Shown piece after piece: positions 10,962 through 20,689 of a stretch of 64,000 nt of DNA. The notes under the pieces are model-generated. The model was given only the letters and a program-made list of their open reading frames with translations. It was not told the DNA's origin and made no database searches. Each line of letters starts with the position of its first letter. Within the stretch, counting starts at the first letter, position 1. A program made the position numbers and the translations under genes. Origin of the DNA: Pedosphaera sp. (GTDB lineage: Bacteria > Verrucomicrobiota > Verrucomicrobiia > Limisphaerales > AAA164-E04); NCBI GenBank assembly GCA_002690655.1, contig NZFL01000001.1, forward strand, positions 62,001 through 126,000, in the 5' to 3' direction.

Positions 10962-12728
10962 ATGAGCGAGAAAGGTGAAATCATATTCCAGGGCGTTGCT
11001 GCCTCGGGGGGTATCTGTCGAGGGCGTGTGTTCGTGCTGGGCAGAAGGCACTTGCATGTTCCACACCGAATGATCACTCAAGACGACGTCAACGAGGAAT
11101 TGAAACGTCTGGAAGAATCCATTGTTTCGACACGCAAGCAATTGACAGACCTGCATCAGAGTTTGCGCGAGCAGGTGGGTTCTCATGACGCCGATATTTT
11201 TGAAGCCCATCTCCTGGTTCTTGAGGATCATGCGTTGATCGATGAGACCACCAAGTTGGTTGAGTGCGATCTTTGCAATGTCGAATACGCCTACCAGAAG
11301 GTCACGAATAAGTATGCCAAAGCTCTGGAAAGCATGGAGGACGATTATCTCCGAGAACGGGCGGTGGATCTGCGGGATGTTTCGAACCGGCTTCTCAGCC
11401 ATTTGCTGGGTCATGCCGAAGAAGATTATCCCTACAATAACATGCGAGAACCCTGCATTGTCGTCGGGCATGATTTGACTCCGAGTACCACGGTCATGCT
11501 TGACCGCAAGATGGTGTTGGGCTTTGCAACCGACGTTGGCAGCAAAACGTCTCATACCGCTATTCTTGCTCGAGCATTGAAAATTCCTGCTGTCGTGGGG
11601 CTGCACAATATATCGTCTAAAATAGAAAGCGGACAGGGTATCCTGTTGGATGGGCATAATGGAAAAGTCATTGAAAACCCGAGTGATCAAACTTTATTTG
11701 AATACGGCCATGTCATCCGCAAAAACGAAGATCAAGATGTTCGACTTGCCAAGGTTCGCGAATTGGCGGCGGTCACATTGGATGGACATGAAGTCACGCT
11801 TGCAGCCAACCTGGATCAAGCTTCCGAAGCAACCGATATCACAAAATACGGTGCAGAGGGAGTAGGATTATTCAGATCCGAGTATCTTTTCCTTAACCGC
11901 AGCACATGGCCGGATGAGGATTTGCAGACAGGTGTTTATGCGCAGGTAGCGGAAGCATTGAGCCCAGATCCGATTATCATTCGAACGCTTGATTTGGGCG
12001 CGGACAAACTATCAACATTGACCCGAACGAATGGTGAGGAACCCAATCCTGCCTTGGGTTGGCGGGCGATTCGCTACTGCCTCGATCACCGGGAAATATT
12101 TAAAACCCAGTTAAAATCCATCCTGAGAGCTGGCTCCAAAAGAAACATAAAGATCATGTTTCCGATGATCACTACCCTGAGTGAACTGGATCAAGCTTTG
12201 GAGTTGCTGGAAGAGAGCAAACAATCATTGCGGCAGGAGGGTAAACCTTTTGATGCGGGGATGAAGGTGGGAGTCATGATCGAGACACCAGGGGCAGTCA
12301 TGATTGCAGACACCCTTGCTTCCAAAGTAAATTTTTTCAGTATTGGTACCAACGACCTCATTCAATACTCGCTGGCCGTCGATCGGACTAATGACAAAAT
12401 TGCCCACCTTTACAATCCAACTCACCCGGGCATCATTAGATCCATTCGACAGGTGATCGTCGCCGCCCACAAAGCGGGAATCCATGTGGGTATTTGCGGT
12501 GAAATGGCGGGTGAACCAGATTTTGTACCGCTCTTACTTGGCTTGGGAGTTGATGAATTAAGCGCTTCAGCTCCCCTGATTCCACAGGTTAAATATTTGA
12601 TACGCCGACTAAAAATTGAGGAATCAAGAGCCTTGGCCGAACAGGCCTTGACCATGCAATACAGTCACGAAATTCTTGAAGCCTCAAGGACATTGATGCA
12701 GCGTGTAGCTCCGGAAATTGTAAATTAA
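10962..12728 (+). CDS. ptsI: Phosphoenolpyruvate-protein phosphotransferase (PTS enzyme I)
   Basis: GFATDVGSKTSHTAILARALKIPAVVG active-site His region; FFSIGTNDLIQYSLAVDRTNDKIAHLYNP; ICGEMAGEP. Confidence 0.96.
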   Translation: MSEKGEIIFQGVAASGGICRGRVFVLGRRHLHVPHRMITQDDVNEELKRLEESIVSTRKQLTDLHQSLREQVGSHDADIFEAHLLVLEDHALIDETTKLVECDLCNVEYAYQKVTNKYAKALESMEDDYLRERAVDLRDVSNRLLSHLLGHAEEDYPYNNMREPCIVVGHDLTPSTTVMLDRKMVLGFATDVGSKTSHTAILARALKIPAVVGLHNISSKIESGQGILLDGHNGKVIENPSDQTLFEYGHVIRKNEDQDVRLAKVRELAAVTLDGHEVTLAANLDQASEATDITKYGAEGVGLFRSEYLFLNRSTWPDEDLQTGVYAQVAEALSPDPIIIRTLDLGADKLSTLTRTNGEEPNPALGWRAIRYCLDHREIFKTQLKSILRAGSKRNIKIMFPMITTLSELDQALELLEESKQSLRQEGKPFDAGMKVGVMIETPGAVMIADTLASKVNFFSIGTNDLIQYSLAVDRTNDKIAHLYNPTHPGIIRSIRQVIVAAHKAGIHVGICGEMAGEPDFVPLLLGLGVDELSASAPLIPQVKYLIRRLKIEESRALAEQALTMQYSHEILEASRTLMQRVAPEIVN

Positions 12729-12744
12729 GTACCTTTTATAAACG

Positions 12745-13491
12745 ATGAAATTGATTATTTTGGCAGCGGGTTACGCCACGCGGCTTTATCCACTGACAAT
12801 CAACCAGCCAAAACCCTTACTTAAGGTGTCTGAACGTCCCATGATTGAGCATGTGATAGATCACCTGAAAGATGTTCCAGAACTTACGGGCGTCATCATC
12901 ATATCCAATGAGAAATTCCATGGACACTTTGAGAAATGGGCGAGTGATTACCAGATAAGTGGAAAAAACATTCCGATCACAGTCGTTAATGACAAATCAA
13001 CGGATGAAAAAAATCGTCTGGGAGCGATAGGCGATATGGTGTTTGCCATGAATGACCAGTCCGTTGATGAAGACGTGATCGTGGTTGCAGGTGACAACCT
13101 ATTTAGTCAGAGCATCAAGGCTTTTGGAGAATTTTGTCTGGAAAAAAAGGCTCCAGTTTTAGGTGTGTATGATGTTGGCCGCCTGGAAGACACTAAAAAA
13201 TACAGTGAAGTTCATACTGACATGAATGGCCATATCACTTCATTCGAGGAAAAGCCTGAACATCCCAGCACCACCGTGATCGGTATCGCTCTTTACTACT
13301 ATCCAAAAGACCTGATTCCTACCATCAAACAGTATGTGGAAGATGGTCATAACGCAGATCAGCCGGGGCGTTTGGTACAATGGCTTTACCCGCGTATCCC
13401 CGTTTTCACCTGGAGTCTTCCGGGTCTTTGGTACGATATTGGGTCTAAGGAAACTCTGGAAGAAGCCAACCGCATATTTTCGGAATTATGA
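12745..13491 (+). CDS. Sugar nucleotidyltransferase
   Basis: MKLIILAAGYATRLYPLTINQPKPLLKVSERPMIEHVI NTP-transferase signature. Confidence 0.92.
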   Translation: MKLIILAAGYATRLYPLTINQPKPLLKVSERPMIEHVIDHLKDVPELTGVIIISNEKFHGHFEKWASDYQISGKNIPITVVNDKSTDEKNRLGAIGDMVFAMNDQSVDEDVIVVAGDNLFSQSIKAFGEFCLEKKAPVLGVYDVGRLEDTKKYSEVHTDMNGHITSFEEKPEHPSTTVIGIALYYYPKDLIPTIKQYVEDGHNADQPGRLVQWLYPRIPVFTWSLPGLWYDIGSKETLEEANRIFSEL

Positions 13492-14381
13492 AAAAACATA
13501 TAGGAATCATAGGGCTGGGTGACATGGGATTTTCAATGGCCCGGAATATCCTCAAGGCTGGGTATCAACTGACAGGTTTTGATCTGCGTGAAGAGCGGTT
13601 GGAGATGCTGGAGGCCTTGGGAGGAAAGCGGGCCAGCTCTCCCGCTGAAGTAGGCGAGGTTGCTGATGCGGTATTCATCATGGTAATGACTGGTAAGCAG
13701 GCCGAGTCCATTGTGAGCGGAGAAGATGGGCTGCTGAAAACAATGAACCCCGGCAAGACGATCCTTCTGACAGCCACCATTGAACCCCATGAAGCCCGCT
13801 CCATTGGAAAAACTGTTGCCAAAAAAGGGGTCCATTTGATCGATGCGCCAGTCAGCGGGGGGCAGAACGGGGCAGAATCAGGCACGCTGGCTTTGATGGC
13901 CGCAGCAGACAAAGAGGTGTGGGATGAGAATCTGGACCTCATGAAAGCAGTCGGTGAAAATATCTTTCATGTCGGTGAGGAAATCGGTATCGGCCAAACG
14001 GTCAAGGCCTCCCTCCAAGCTCTGATAGGATGCACATTCACAGCTATCTTTGAATCACTTGTTCTCGGAAGCAAAGCAGGCGTCAGCGGCAAGGTACTTT
14101 ATGAAGTTTTCAGCGCCAGTGGAGTAAGCAGTCCTCTCTTTAAAAATTGCGCGAAACTGATCATGGACCGAAAATTCAAAGATACAGGAAGCCAGATAGG
14201 TACCATGTACAAGGATCTGGGTATCACTATGGATCTGGCCCGTCAAAATGGGGTCCCGATGTTCACCACTGCTGCGGCACAGCAATTGTTTCAATCTGGT
14301 ATTTCTAAATTCCCTGAAGAGGACAACTGGACCATTACAAAAGTACTGGAAGAAATCGCCGGAACGGAAGTCAAATGGTAA
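13488..14381 (+). CDS. NAD(P)-dependent oxidoreductase, 3-hydroxyisobutyrate dehydrogenase / tartronate semialdehyde reductase / threonate dehydrogenase family
   Basis: IGIIGLGDMGFSMARNILKAGYQLTGFDLR Rossmann motif; LIDAPVSGGQNGAESGTLALM; starts 4 bp inside the preceding gene. Confidence 0.92.
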   Translation: MKKHIGIIGLGDMGFSMARNILKAGYQLTGFDLREERLEMLEALGGKRASSPAEVGEVADAVFIMVMTGKQAESIVSGEDGLLKTMNPGKTILLTATIEPHEARSIGKTVAKKGVHLIDAPVSGGQNGAESGTLALMAAADKEVWDENLDLMKAVGENIFHVGEEIGIGQTVKASLQALIGCTFTAIFESLVLGSKAGVSGKVLYEVFSASGVSSPLFKNCAKLIMDRKFKDTGSQIGTMYKDLGITMDLARQNGVPMFTTAAAQQLFQSGISKFPEEDNWTITKVLEEIAGTEVKW

Positions 14382-14397
14382 GAGGAAAAAATCAACA

Positions 14398-15276
14398 ATG
14401 AACAATAACAAAGCAAAATTAGGGGTCATTACCGATGGAATCAGCCGGGATTTCAAACGTGCACTTGAGGTAATGACCAAGGCTGGGCTTGAATATGCCG
14501 AGTTACAATTTCTCTGGGACAAGGAAGTGGGGGATCTTGATGCGGATGAATTAGCACGAGTCAAGCGCCTCGTTAGCGATTACAAAGTCAAGGTGGCCTG
14601 TATTTCAAGGCATAATTTTGTCGGCATGGGAGTGAACCAGACAGAGGTGGGTGACGAACAATACAACTGTCACATGGATGGATTGAAAAGGTGCATTGAG
14701 ATGGCACAAGAGCTGGAGTGCCCCAAAGTACGTATCATGAGTTTCCGCCGGGAAATGATTCTGTTTGGTAAAGGGGGTGCGGAACATTGGGTCGCCGCCA
14801 ATGGTGCATGGGAAAAGCTGCTTGAACTCCTTAAACCACCCGTAGAGCTTGCTGAAAAAGAGGGAGTCCAACTCGTACTTGAAACCGGCAACAATGCAAT
14901 GGTTCCCTCTGCTTATCTCGGTAGAAAGCTGATCGAAGATATGGGCAGCAAACATTTAAAGATTCTATGGGATCCAGGCAACTGCCTTTGTGCTAACGAA
15001 CCTGCATATCCAGATGGTTGGGAAGCTCTGAAGGGCGGATTCATGGGACATTTGCACGTCAAGGACGCGATCGTGGAGATGAATAAAGCAACCGTCACTT
15101 TTTGCCGCATGGGAGAAGGACAGCTTGCTGATAGCTTTGAACCCATGGCGCGCGGCCTCAAGGAAGACGGTTATGACGGGGTTGTTTCTTTTGAAAGTGT
15201 TCATTGTGATGAACAAGGAAGTTTCGAAGGAGGCTTTCTGCGATCCGTCGAAGCATTCAAACGAATTTTCGGCTGA
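14398..15276 (+). CDS. Sugar phosphate isomerase/epimerase (xylose isomerase-like TIM barrel)
   Basis: Start set to ATG at 14398 (MNNNKAKLGVITDGIS) rather than the overlapping longer ORF from 14248; KILWDPGNCLCANE, GHLHVKDA, DGVVSFESVH. Confidence 0.88.
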   Translation: MNNNKAKLGVITDGISRDFKRALEVMTKAGLEYAELQFLWDKEVGDLDADELARVKRLVSDYKVKVACISRHNFVGMGVNQTEVGDEQYNCHMDGLKRCIEMAQELECPKVRIMSFRREMILFGKGGAEHWVAANGAWEKLLELLKPPVELAEKEGVQLVLETGNNAMVPSAYLGRKLIEDMGSKHLKILWDPGNCLCANEPAYPDGWEALKGGFMGHLHVKDAIVEMNKATVTFCRMGEGQLADSFEPMARGLKEDGYDGVVSFESVHCDEQGSFEGGFLRSVEAFKRIFG

Positions 15277-15296
15277 TTCGGTTCACGCATCCTGCC

Positions 15297-16343
15297 ATGG
15301 CATTTCTGAAACACCAGCTGGGCCAAGGCCTCTTTGGGCTACTTATTCTAGTCATTTTGACGTTGGGAGTTTCATGTGAAAAACAACAGGACATCATCGT
15401 TTTCCGTTATTCAAATAGTCAACCCAAAGCAGCATTGCGCAGCCAATCAATGCTATTTTTCGAAAAGGAGCTTGAGAAGCGCACTCAGGGTCGGATTCTG
15501 GTCGAACTTTATTTCGGAGGGGTGTTGGGAAATGAGCGTGAATTGATGGACTTTGTCACCATGGGAGTGCTTCAAGGCACTCGTGGTGCCTATTACGCAG
15601 ATGCCAATCCAAAGTTCCAACTATTCACGCTTCCTTTCCTTGTCGATGATTGGGATCAGGCCCTGCGATTGATGCAGAGTGAATTCACGGCTGACATAAA
15701 TCGCAAGGCAAAAGAACGTGGCTTCCACATCCCGGCCACAGGCATATCTCAAGGCTTTCGCGCGCACACCAACAGCAAACTGCCCATCACTCATCCAGAC
15801 GATTTGAAGGGTCTCAAAATGAGGGTTCCACCGCAGGAGGTTTATCTGCGCACCGCACAAGCCTTTGGTGCCAATCCTCAGGAAATACCTGCCGTCGAAA
15901 TCTACCAAGCCCTAAAGACTGGTGTAGTGGACGGCCAGGATAATCCACCTTCCAACATTTGGGACTATAAAATCCACGAGGTGTCGAAATATCTCACGAT
16001 CACCCATTATTCCACCGGTCCAGATCCGTTAATGGTTCATTTGAAATGGTATGAAGAATTACCTCAGGATCTAAAAAGAATATTTGACGAGGTGGCACGG
16101 GAAACCATGCTTCTGAGCGATCAGTTGAACCGTGAAAAGGAAAAAGAATACATTCAGATGCTCGATGATTCCCTGGAAGTTAATTTTCTTTCCGGAGAAC
16201 AACTTAAACCTTTTCAAAATGCGGTGAAACCCGTCTACGATTACTTTGTTTCCAAGGGCGATTTTTCTTATGATGATGTTGAATCAGCCAGACGCGAGGC
16301 TCGAAAGGCAGAAGTATCATCGAGAACAACAGAATCCAGATGA
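15297..16343 (+). CDS. TRAP transporter substrate-binding protein (DctP family), probable lipoprotein
   Basis: Lipobox-like LTLGVSCEK; LKGLKMRVPPQEVYLRTAQAFGANPQEIPAVEIYQALKTGVVDGQDNPPSNIWDYKIHEVSKY. Confidence 0.95.
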   Translation: MAFLKHQLGQGLFGLLILVILTLGVSCEKQQDIIVFRYSNSQPKAALRSQSMLFFEKELEKRTQGRILVELYFGGVLGNERELMDFVTMGVLQGTRGAYYADANPKFQLFTLPFLVDDWDQALRLMQSEFTADINRKAKERGFHIPATGISQGFRAHTNSKLPITHPDDLKGLKMRVPPQEVYLRTAQAFGANPQEIPAVEIYQALKTGVVDGQDNPPSNIWDYKIHEVSKYLTITHYSTGPDPLMVHLKWYEELPQDLKRIFDEVARETMLLSDQLNREKEKEYIQMLDDSLEVNFLSGEQLKPFQNAVKPVYDYFVSKGDFSYDDVESARREARKAEVSSRTTESR

Positions 16344-16371
16344 CATCAACCTCCACTGAGACAAGCCAAGA

Positions 16372-16863
16372 TTGAAAAACAAACTGATCAAATCCATCGA
16401 GATCCTTTTGTCAGGACTGGTGTTCGTCATCTGGCTGACGATTGTCATACTGGTGACGTTGCGTTATGTCTTCAACAGCTCTATTCCGGGAGCGAATGAA
16501 TGGATCGTGATCTTATTCGTTTACGCAACCTCCCTGGGAGCGGCTCTGGGATTTGGAAAAGGTGGGCATCTGTCGATCGAATTTGCCGTGGCGAAAGTAT
16601 CCGGCAAATTACGTTGCTACATTAATCTATTGCAAACCACATTGCTCTGCTTGCTTCATGCAACCATTGTTGTGCTGAGTTTTTATTGGATTTGGAAAAC
16701 CGGACATTTCCTGATGCCCAGCACAGGATTGCCGCGGTGGGTGGCACAAATCAGCATTCCAATTGGCGGCATCCTTGGACTGGTTTTTATTTCATTACGT
16801 TTTAAGCAACAGATGAAAAACGCATCACAAGCCAATCCATCTGAAAATGGATCTAAGTTATGA
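16372..16863 (+). CDS. TRAP transporter small permease (DctQ family)
   Basis: TTG start; four hydrophobic helices; FNSSIPGANEWIVILFVYATSLGAALGFGKGGHLSIEF; between DctP- and DctM-like genes. Confidence 0.9.
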   Translation: MKNKLIKSIEILLSGLVFVIWLTIVILVTLRYVFNSSIPGANEWIVILFVYATSLGAALGFGKGGHLSIEFAVAKVSGKLRCYINLLQTTLLCLLHATIVVLSFYWIWKTGHFLMPSTGLPRWVAQISIPIGGILGLVFISLRFKQQMKNASQANPSENGSKL

Positions 16864-18137
16864 CCGTCCTTCTGATCACCTTGGCCCTCCTTCTGCTTTT
16901 GGGTATTCCCATAGCTTATGCACTAGGGATGGCCTCTTTGCTTTACTTTGTTGTGGCGCAACCCGAGCTGTTGCCAGTGTTACCTCAGCGTTTATTTGCG
17001 GGCATGCAATCCTACGCCCTGATAGCGCTTCCTCTCTTCATTTTCATGGGCCAGTTGATGAACTCCAGTGGGATCACCCAACGACTGGTCGATTTGTGCC
17101 TTGTATTCGTAGGCAGGTTTTCGGGTGGACTTGGCATGGTCAATGTCAGCACAAGCATGCTGTTCGGCGGCATATCCGGATCCTCCACTTCAGATACGGC
17201 ATCCATCGGATCAGTGCTTATTCCGGAAATGAAAAAACGTGGTTATCCACTGAGTTACGCATCAGGAATCACAGTGGCTTCCTCGACGATGGGTATGATT
17301 CTTCCGCCAAGTATTCCCATGGTGCTTTACGCCGTGTCAGCGCAGGTATCGGTGGGAAAGCTTTTTCTAGGCGGCATCATACCGGGTCTGATGGTAGGCA
17401 TTCTGCAGCTCTGCATTGCGGTTTGGATTTCCAAGCGCAACAATTATCCTAAAGAAAATGCGGAAGGATCATGGAAGCGTTGTTTCACTGCGGTCAGTCA
17501 ATCTGTTCATATTTTGATCATGCCTGTGTTTGTCGTAGGAGTAGTGGTTTTTGGTATCGCAACAGCTACTGAGTCTGCGGCATTAGGTGGCTTGTATGCA
17601 CTGGGCATTGGAATCTTTTTCATGCGGTTTCTAACGTTGAAATCTTTTTACGAATCCTTGCTCTCTGCTGCCAGAACAAGTGCATATATTATGATCATCA
17701 TTGCTTTTTCTCAGGTGTTTGTATGGATACTTGCTTTGGAAAGAGCACCCGAGAGTATGACTCAATTGATGCTTTCTCTGGAACTGACACCTACTTTGCT
17801 CATGCTCTTGATCATGGTCATCGTGCTGGTAATCGGTACGGTGATTGACGTCAGCCCAGCCATTCTTTTACTGACGCCTATATTGTTACCGGTCATTACG
17901 AAGGCCGGAATCTCGCCTGTTTTATTCGGTGTGGTCTTTGTGGCATCGTTGGCTATAGGCGCCTGCACTCCACCCGTAGGGAATTGTTTGAATGTTTGTG
18001 CACTTATTTCAGGTCAGCGAATCGGAACCATTTTTCTGGGAGCACTTCCCTTCCTTTCTGCAAATATCGCCACTCTGCTGGTGATCATTTTCATTCCCGA
18101 ACTGGTTCTGTGGCTGCCTAAACTGTTTCTACCGTGA
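16860..18137 (+). CDS. TRAP transporter large permease (DctM family)
   Basis: LFAGMQSYALIALPLFIFMGQLMNSSGITQRLVDL; FGGISGSSTSDTASIGSVLIPEMKKRGY; ATG overlaps the DctQ stop. Confidence 0.95.
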   Translation: MTVLLITLALLLLLGIPIAYALGMASLLYFVVAQPELLPVLPQRLFAGMQSYALIALPLFIFMGQLMNSSGITQRLVDLCLVFVGRFSGGLGMVNVSTSMLFGGISGSSTSDTASIGSVLIPEMKKRGYPLSYASGITVASSTMGMILPPSIPMVLYAVSAQVSVGKLFLGGIIPGLMVGILQLCIAVWISKRNNYPKENAEGSWKRCFTAVSQSVHILIMPVFVVGVVVFGIATATESAALGGLYALGIGIFFMRFLTLKSFYESLLSAARTSAYIMIIIAFSQVFVWILALERAPESMTQLMLSLELTPTLLMLLIMVIVLVIGTVIDVSPAILLLTPILLPVITKAGISPVLFGVVFVASLAIGACTPPVGNCLNVCALISGQRIGTIFLGALPFLSANIATLLVIIFIPELVLWLPKLFLP

Positions 18138-18155
18138 CGGACTGAAGCTTCCCGC

Positions 18156-18836
18156 TCATAAACGCAGTATCTCTTCGGCGTGTATGTCGGCGAGCATTTC
18201 GACGGTCCCTGTAGCTCCACAATTCTGAAGTGTCGCTGAATCAAAGTTTCCAGTGGCCACGGCAAGTGATTTAGCACCAATGCTTTGAGCGCATTCGACA
18301 TCGCGCGGTGTGTCACCAATGATCAGAATCTCCTCCGATAGAAGGGAGTCACCTATGACTTGCTTGGCTCGCCTTTCAGCTATGGAGGCGAGTTCATTCC
18401 GACAGGTGTGATCATCTCCAAATGCCCCCAGCTTGAATCGACCCCACAAATCGAAATGACGTAATTTCACCTCTGCAGCGAGCCGCGTATTTCCTGTCAA
18501 TAAACCAAGCTGGACCGTTGCATCGTGAGCCGTAAATGCGTTCAATAACCCACATACACCGGGCAATACAACACCTTCCACCTGAGGCAACAATTCTCCT
18601 AACCAATGGGTATAAACATGAAAAAAGGACGATTCCAGATTTTCGGTAGCTTCGATGGAGTGATGATCCAGAAACTCCTTCAGCAGGGATGTGTCCGTTC
18701 GACCTGCAAAATCCAGCAGGGCTGCACCCTCTGGCAGATTGAACAAGGTCCCAAAAGCTCGACCAAAGGCCATGCTACCAGCCCCGGCTGACCGGATCAT
18801 GGTACCATCAATATCAAATAGAATCAGTTTTATCAT
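18156..18836 (-). CDS. HAD family hydrolase (phosphoglycolate phosphatase-like)
   Basis: MIKLILFDIDGTMIRSAGAG; LLTGNTR; IIGDTPRDVECAQSIGAKSLAVATG; start trimmed to 18836. Confidence 0.9.
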   Translation of the reverse strand: MIKLILFDIDGTMIRSAGAGSMAFGRAFGTLFNLPEGAALLDFAGRTDTSLLKEFLDHHSIEATENLESSFFHVYTHWLGELLPQVEGVVLPGVCGLLNAFTAHDATVQLGLLTGNTRLAAEVKLRHFDLWGRFKLGAFGDDHTCRNELASIAERRAKQVIGDSLLSEEILIIGDTPRDVECAQSIGAKSLAVATGNFDSATLQNCGATGTVEMLADIHAEEILRL

Positions 18837-18889
18837 CGCACAATGACTTGCAAAAAGGTTGCCAAAACTGTAGAAGACTGACGCCAACT

Positions 18890-19366
18890 ATGCCACCAAA
18901 ACCCAGCCAAACTGCCGAGGATTACTTGGAGCGTATTCACGAACTCATTGAAGAAAAAGGGTATGCTCGAGTCGTTGACATTGCTTCCTCACTCGCCGTT
19001 CGCCAGGCTTCGGTGACAAGCATGGTTCAAAAACTGGATGAATTGGGCTATCTGAATTATGAAAAATACCGTGGCCTCGTTCTAACGGATGCCGGACGCG
19101 AAATAGCACAAAGAATTCAGCGTAGGCATGAAATGTTATCGCGTTTCTTCTCACTTCTAGGGATTGATGCAGCTACTCAGCAGTCGGATATTGAGGGTAT
19201 TGAGCACCACCTTAGTTCAAAGACACTGGAAATGCTCACCTCTCTCACTGACTTTTTTGAAAAGAATCCTGAAACTCTCGGAGCGTTTCAGAAACATTTT
19301 CAACCGGGAGAAAACACTGGGCAAGAAGCCGATTCCAATCAAGAAGCAAAGCTACCAGAGAAATGA
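18890..19366 (+). CDS. Metal-dependent transcriptional regulator (DtxR/MntR family)
   Basis: TAEDYLERIHELIEEKGYARVVDIASSLAVRQASVTSMVQKLDELGYLNYEKYRGLVLTDAGREIAQRIQRRHEML. Confidence 0.92.
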   Translation: MPPKPSQTAEDYLERIHELIEEKGYARVVDIASSLAVRQASVTSMVQKLDELGYLNYEKYRGLVLTDAGREIAQRIQRRHEMLSRFFSLLGIDAATQQSDIEGIEHHLSSKTLEMLTSLTDFFEKNPETLGAFQKHFQPGENTGQEADSNQEAKLPEK

Positions 19367-20400
19367 ACCAAATCGCAATCTTGTGCAGGAAAATCCCCGC
19401 GCTGTGTGCGTGCATTTTCGCCCTCGTCTTTCAAGACAGGATGTGCGGTGGTTCCCTTGACTCAATCATCGATTCCATTGATCCAGACATTTCAAAATGG
19501 GCTTCTCTGGTCATCGCTCATAACACTGAAGGCCAAACTGAATTCGATTGGCATTATTACCGCAACAGTCGTGAAACTGTTGATTTCTGGCCAGCAAGCA
19601 CGATCAAAATTTACACTGTCGTGGCTGCTTTGGAATACTTGAACGAACTAAAAAGACCTTTGGATTCGACATTGGTATTCGAGAGACAAACTGATGATCT
19701 TTGGCATTTGGATACGGCACGTACGATGCGTGAGATGATCAGTGAGGTTTTCCGTCGATCCTCAAATGAAGACTATAGCTTGCTTCTTCGATTTGTCGGT
19801 ATCGATCGAATCAACACACAATTCCTCATTCCCGAAAAAGGATTCCCTCATTCTGCACTCATGCGGGATTATGTCACACACAGACCGATAGTGTATGAAA
19901 ATACCGAACCCCAGCGAATTCATATCATTACCTCCCAACAGGAATCCATGACCCTCACCCACACCTGGTCTGGTATCTCTTTTGCCGAACAACGAGGCGC
20001 CACGATTTTGAGTTCGAAGACCGGGAACTGCACATCAACCGCTGAACTCGCTGAGTGCATGCGCCGCATCATGTTCCATGAATCCATTCCTGAAGCAGAG
20101 CGCTATCAACTGACCAATGCACAAGTGGACGCCATCCGTTACGGTGGTGGCGGCCTTTACGGCCTTGAGAATAAAGAAGCCGGGCCTTATGCATGGGAAA
20201 GTGATTTAAAGAAAATATTTCCAAAGGCACGCTATTTTCACAAAGCAGGAATGATCAGCAATTACACGCTGGATGTAGCCTATATTGCGGATGAGAATTC
20301 CAACACGCGCTTTATCCTTAGCCTTGCTGCCAAAACCGGTAAAGGGGATACCATCCGCAAAATGGCAGGTGCCCTCGCCAGATGGGTGCACTCTCAATGA
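19363..20400 (+). CDS. Serine hydrolase of class A beta-lactamase-like fold
   Basis: SxxK motif in WPASTIKIYTVVAALEYL; second motif RRSSNEDYSLLLRFVG; KTG-like FHKAGMISNYTLDVAYI. Confidence 0.7.
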   Translation: MNQIAILCRKIPALCACIFALVFQDRMCGGSLDSIIDSIDPDISKWASLVIAHNTEGQTEFDWHYYRNSRETVDFWPASTIKIYTVVAALEYLNELKRPLDSTLVFERQTDDLWHLDTARTMREMISEVFRRSSNEDYSLLLRFVGIDRINTQFLIPEKGFPHSALMRDYVTHRPIVYENTEPQRIHIITSQQESMTLTHTWSGISFAEQRGATILSSKTGNCTSTAELAECMRRIMFHESIPEAERYQLTNAQVDAIRYGGGGLYGLENKEAGPYAWESDLKKIFPKARYFHKAGMISNYTLDVAYIADENSNTRFILSLAAKTGKGDTIRKMAGALARWVHSQ

Positions 20401-20689
20401 CTGCTGGAGTATTTTGTGATCACAAAGTGAAGTTGACTGATCTGCCATACACAGATAATTGCGGGATATCCCGTCGAGCAACCCTCGTGGTTTTCATACT
20501 TTCTGCTCATGCTAACTTGGGATCCCATGAAATCTTCAAGAACAAGCCACCTTTTACTATCCCGCAACACAGATAAAAGATTCCGTGCTGTTCAGTAAAG
20601 GCTGATCCCGTCAAATCCCACCATATTGACCCCGAACAAATCCGTATATTCTTACGTATGATTGACGTGAACTCATAACAGCTGGATGA

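Noticed and set aside
10764-11690. 308-aa minus-strand ORF overlapping ptsI and the SDR gene start
   Set aside because: Antisense to strongly recognised ptsI coding sequence; translation has no family motifs.
14055-14564. 169-aa minus ORF across the dehydrogenase/isomerase junction
   Set aside because: Antisense to two recognised genes, no motifs.
16847-17452. 201-aa ORF overlapping dctM in another frame
   Set aside because: Composition is low in hydrophobic residues and rich in His/Arg/Ser, typical of out-of-frame translation; the dctM frame has clear family motifs.
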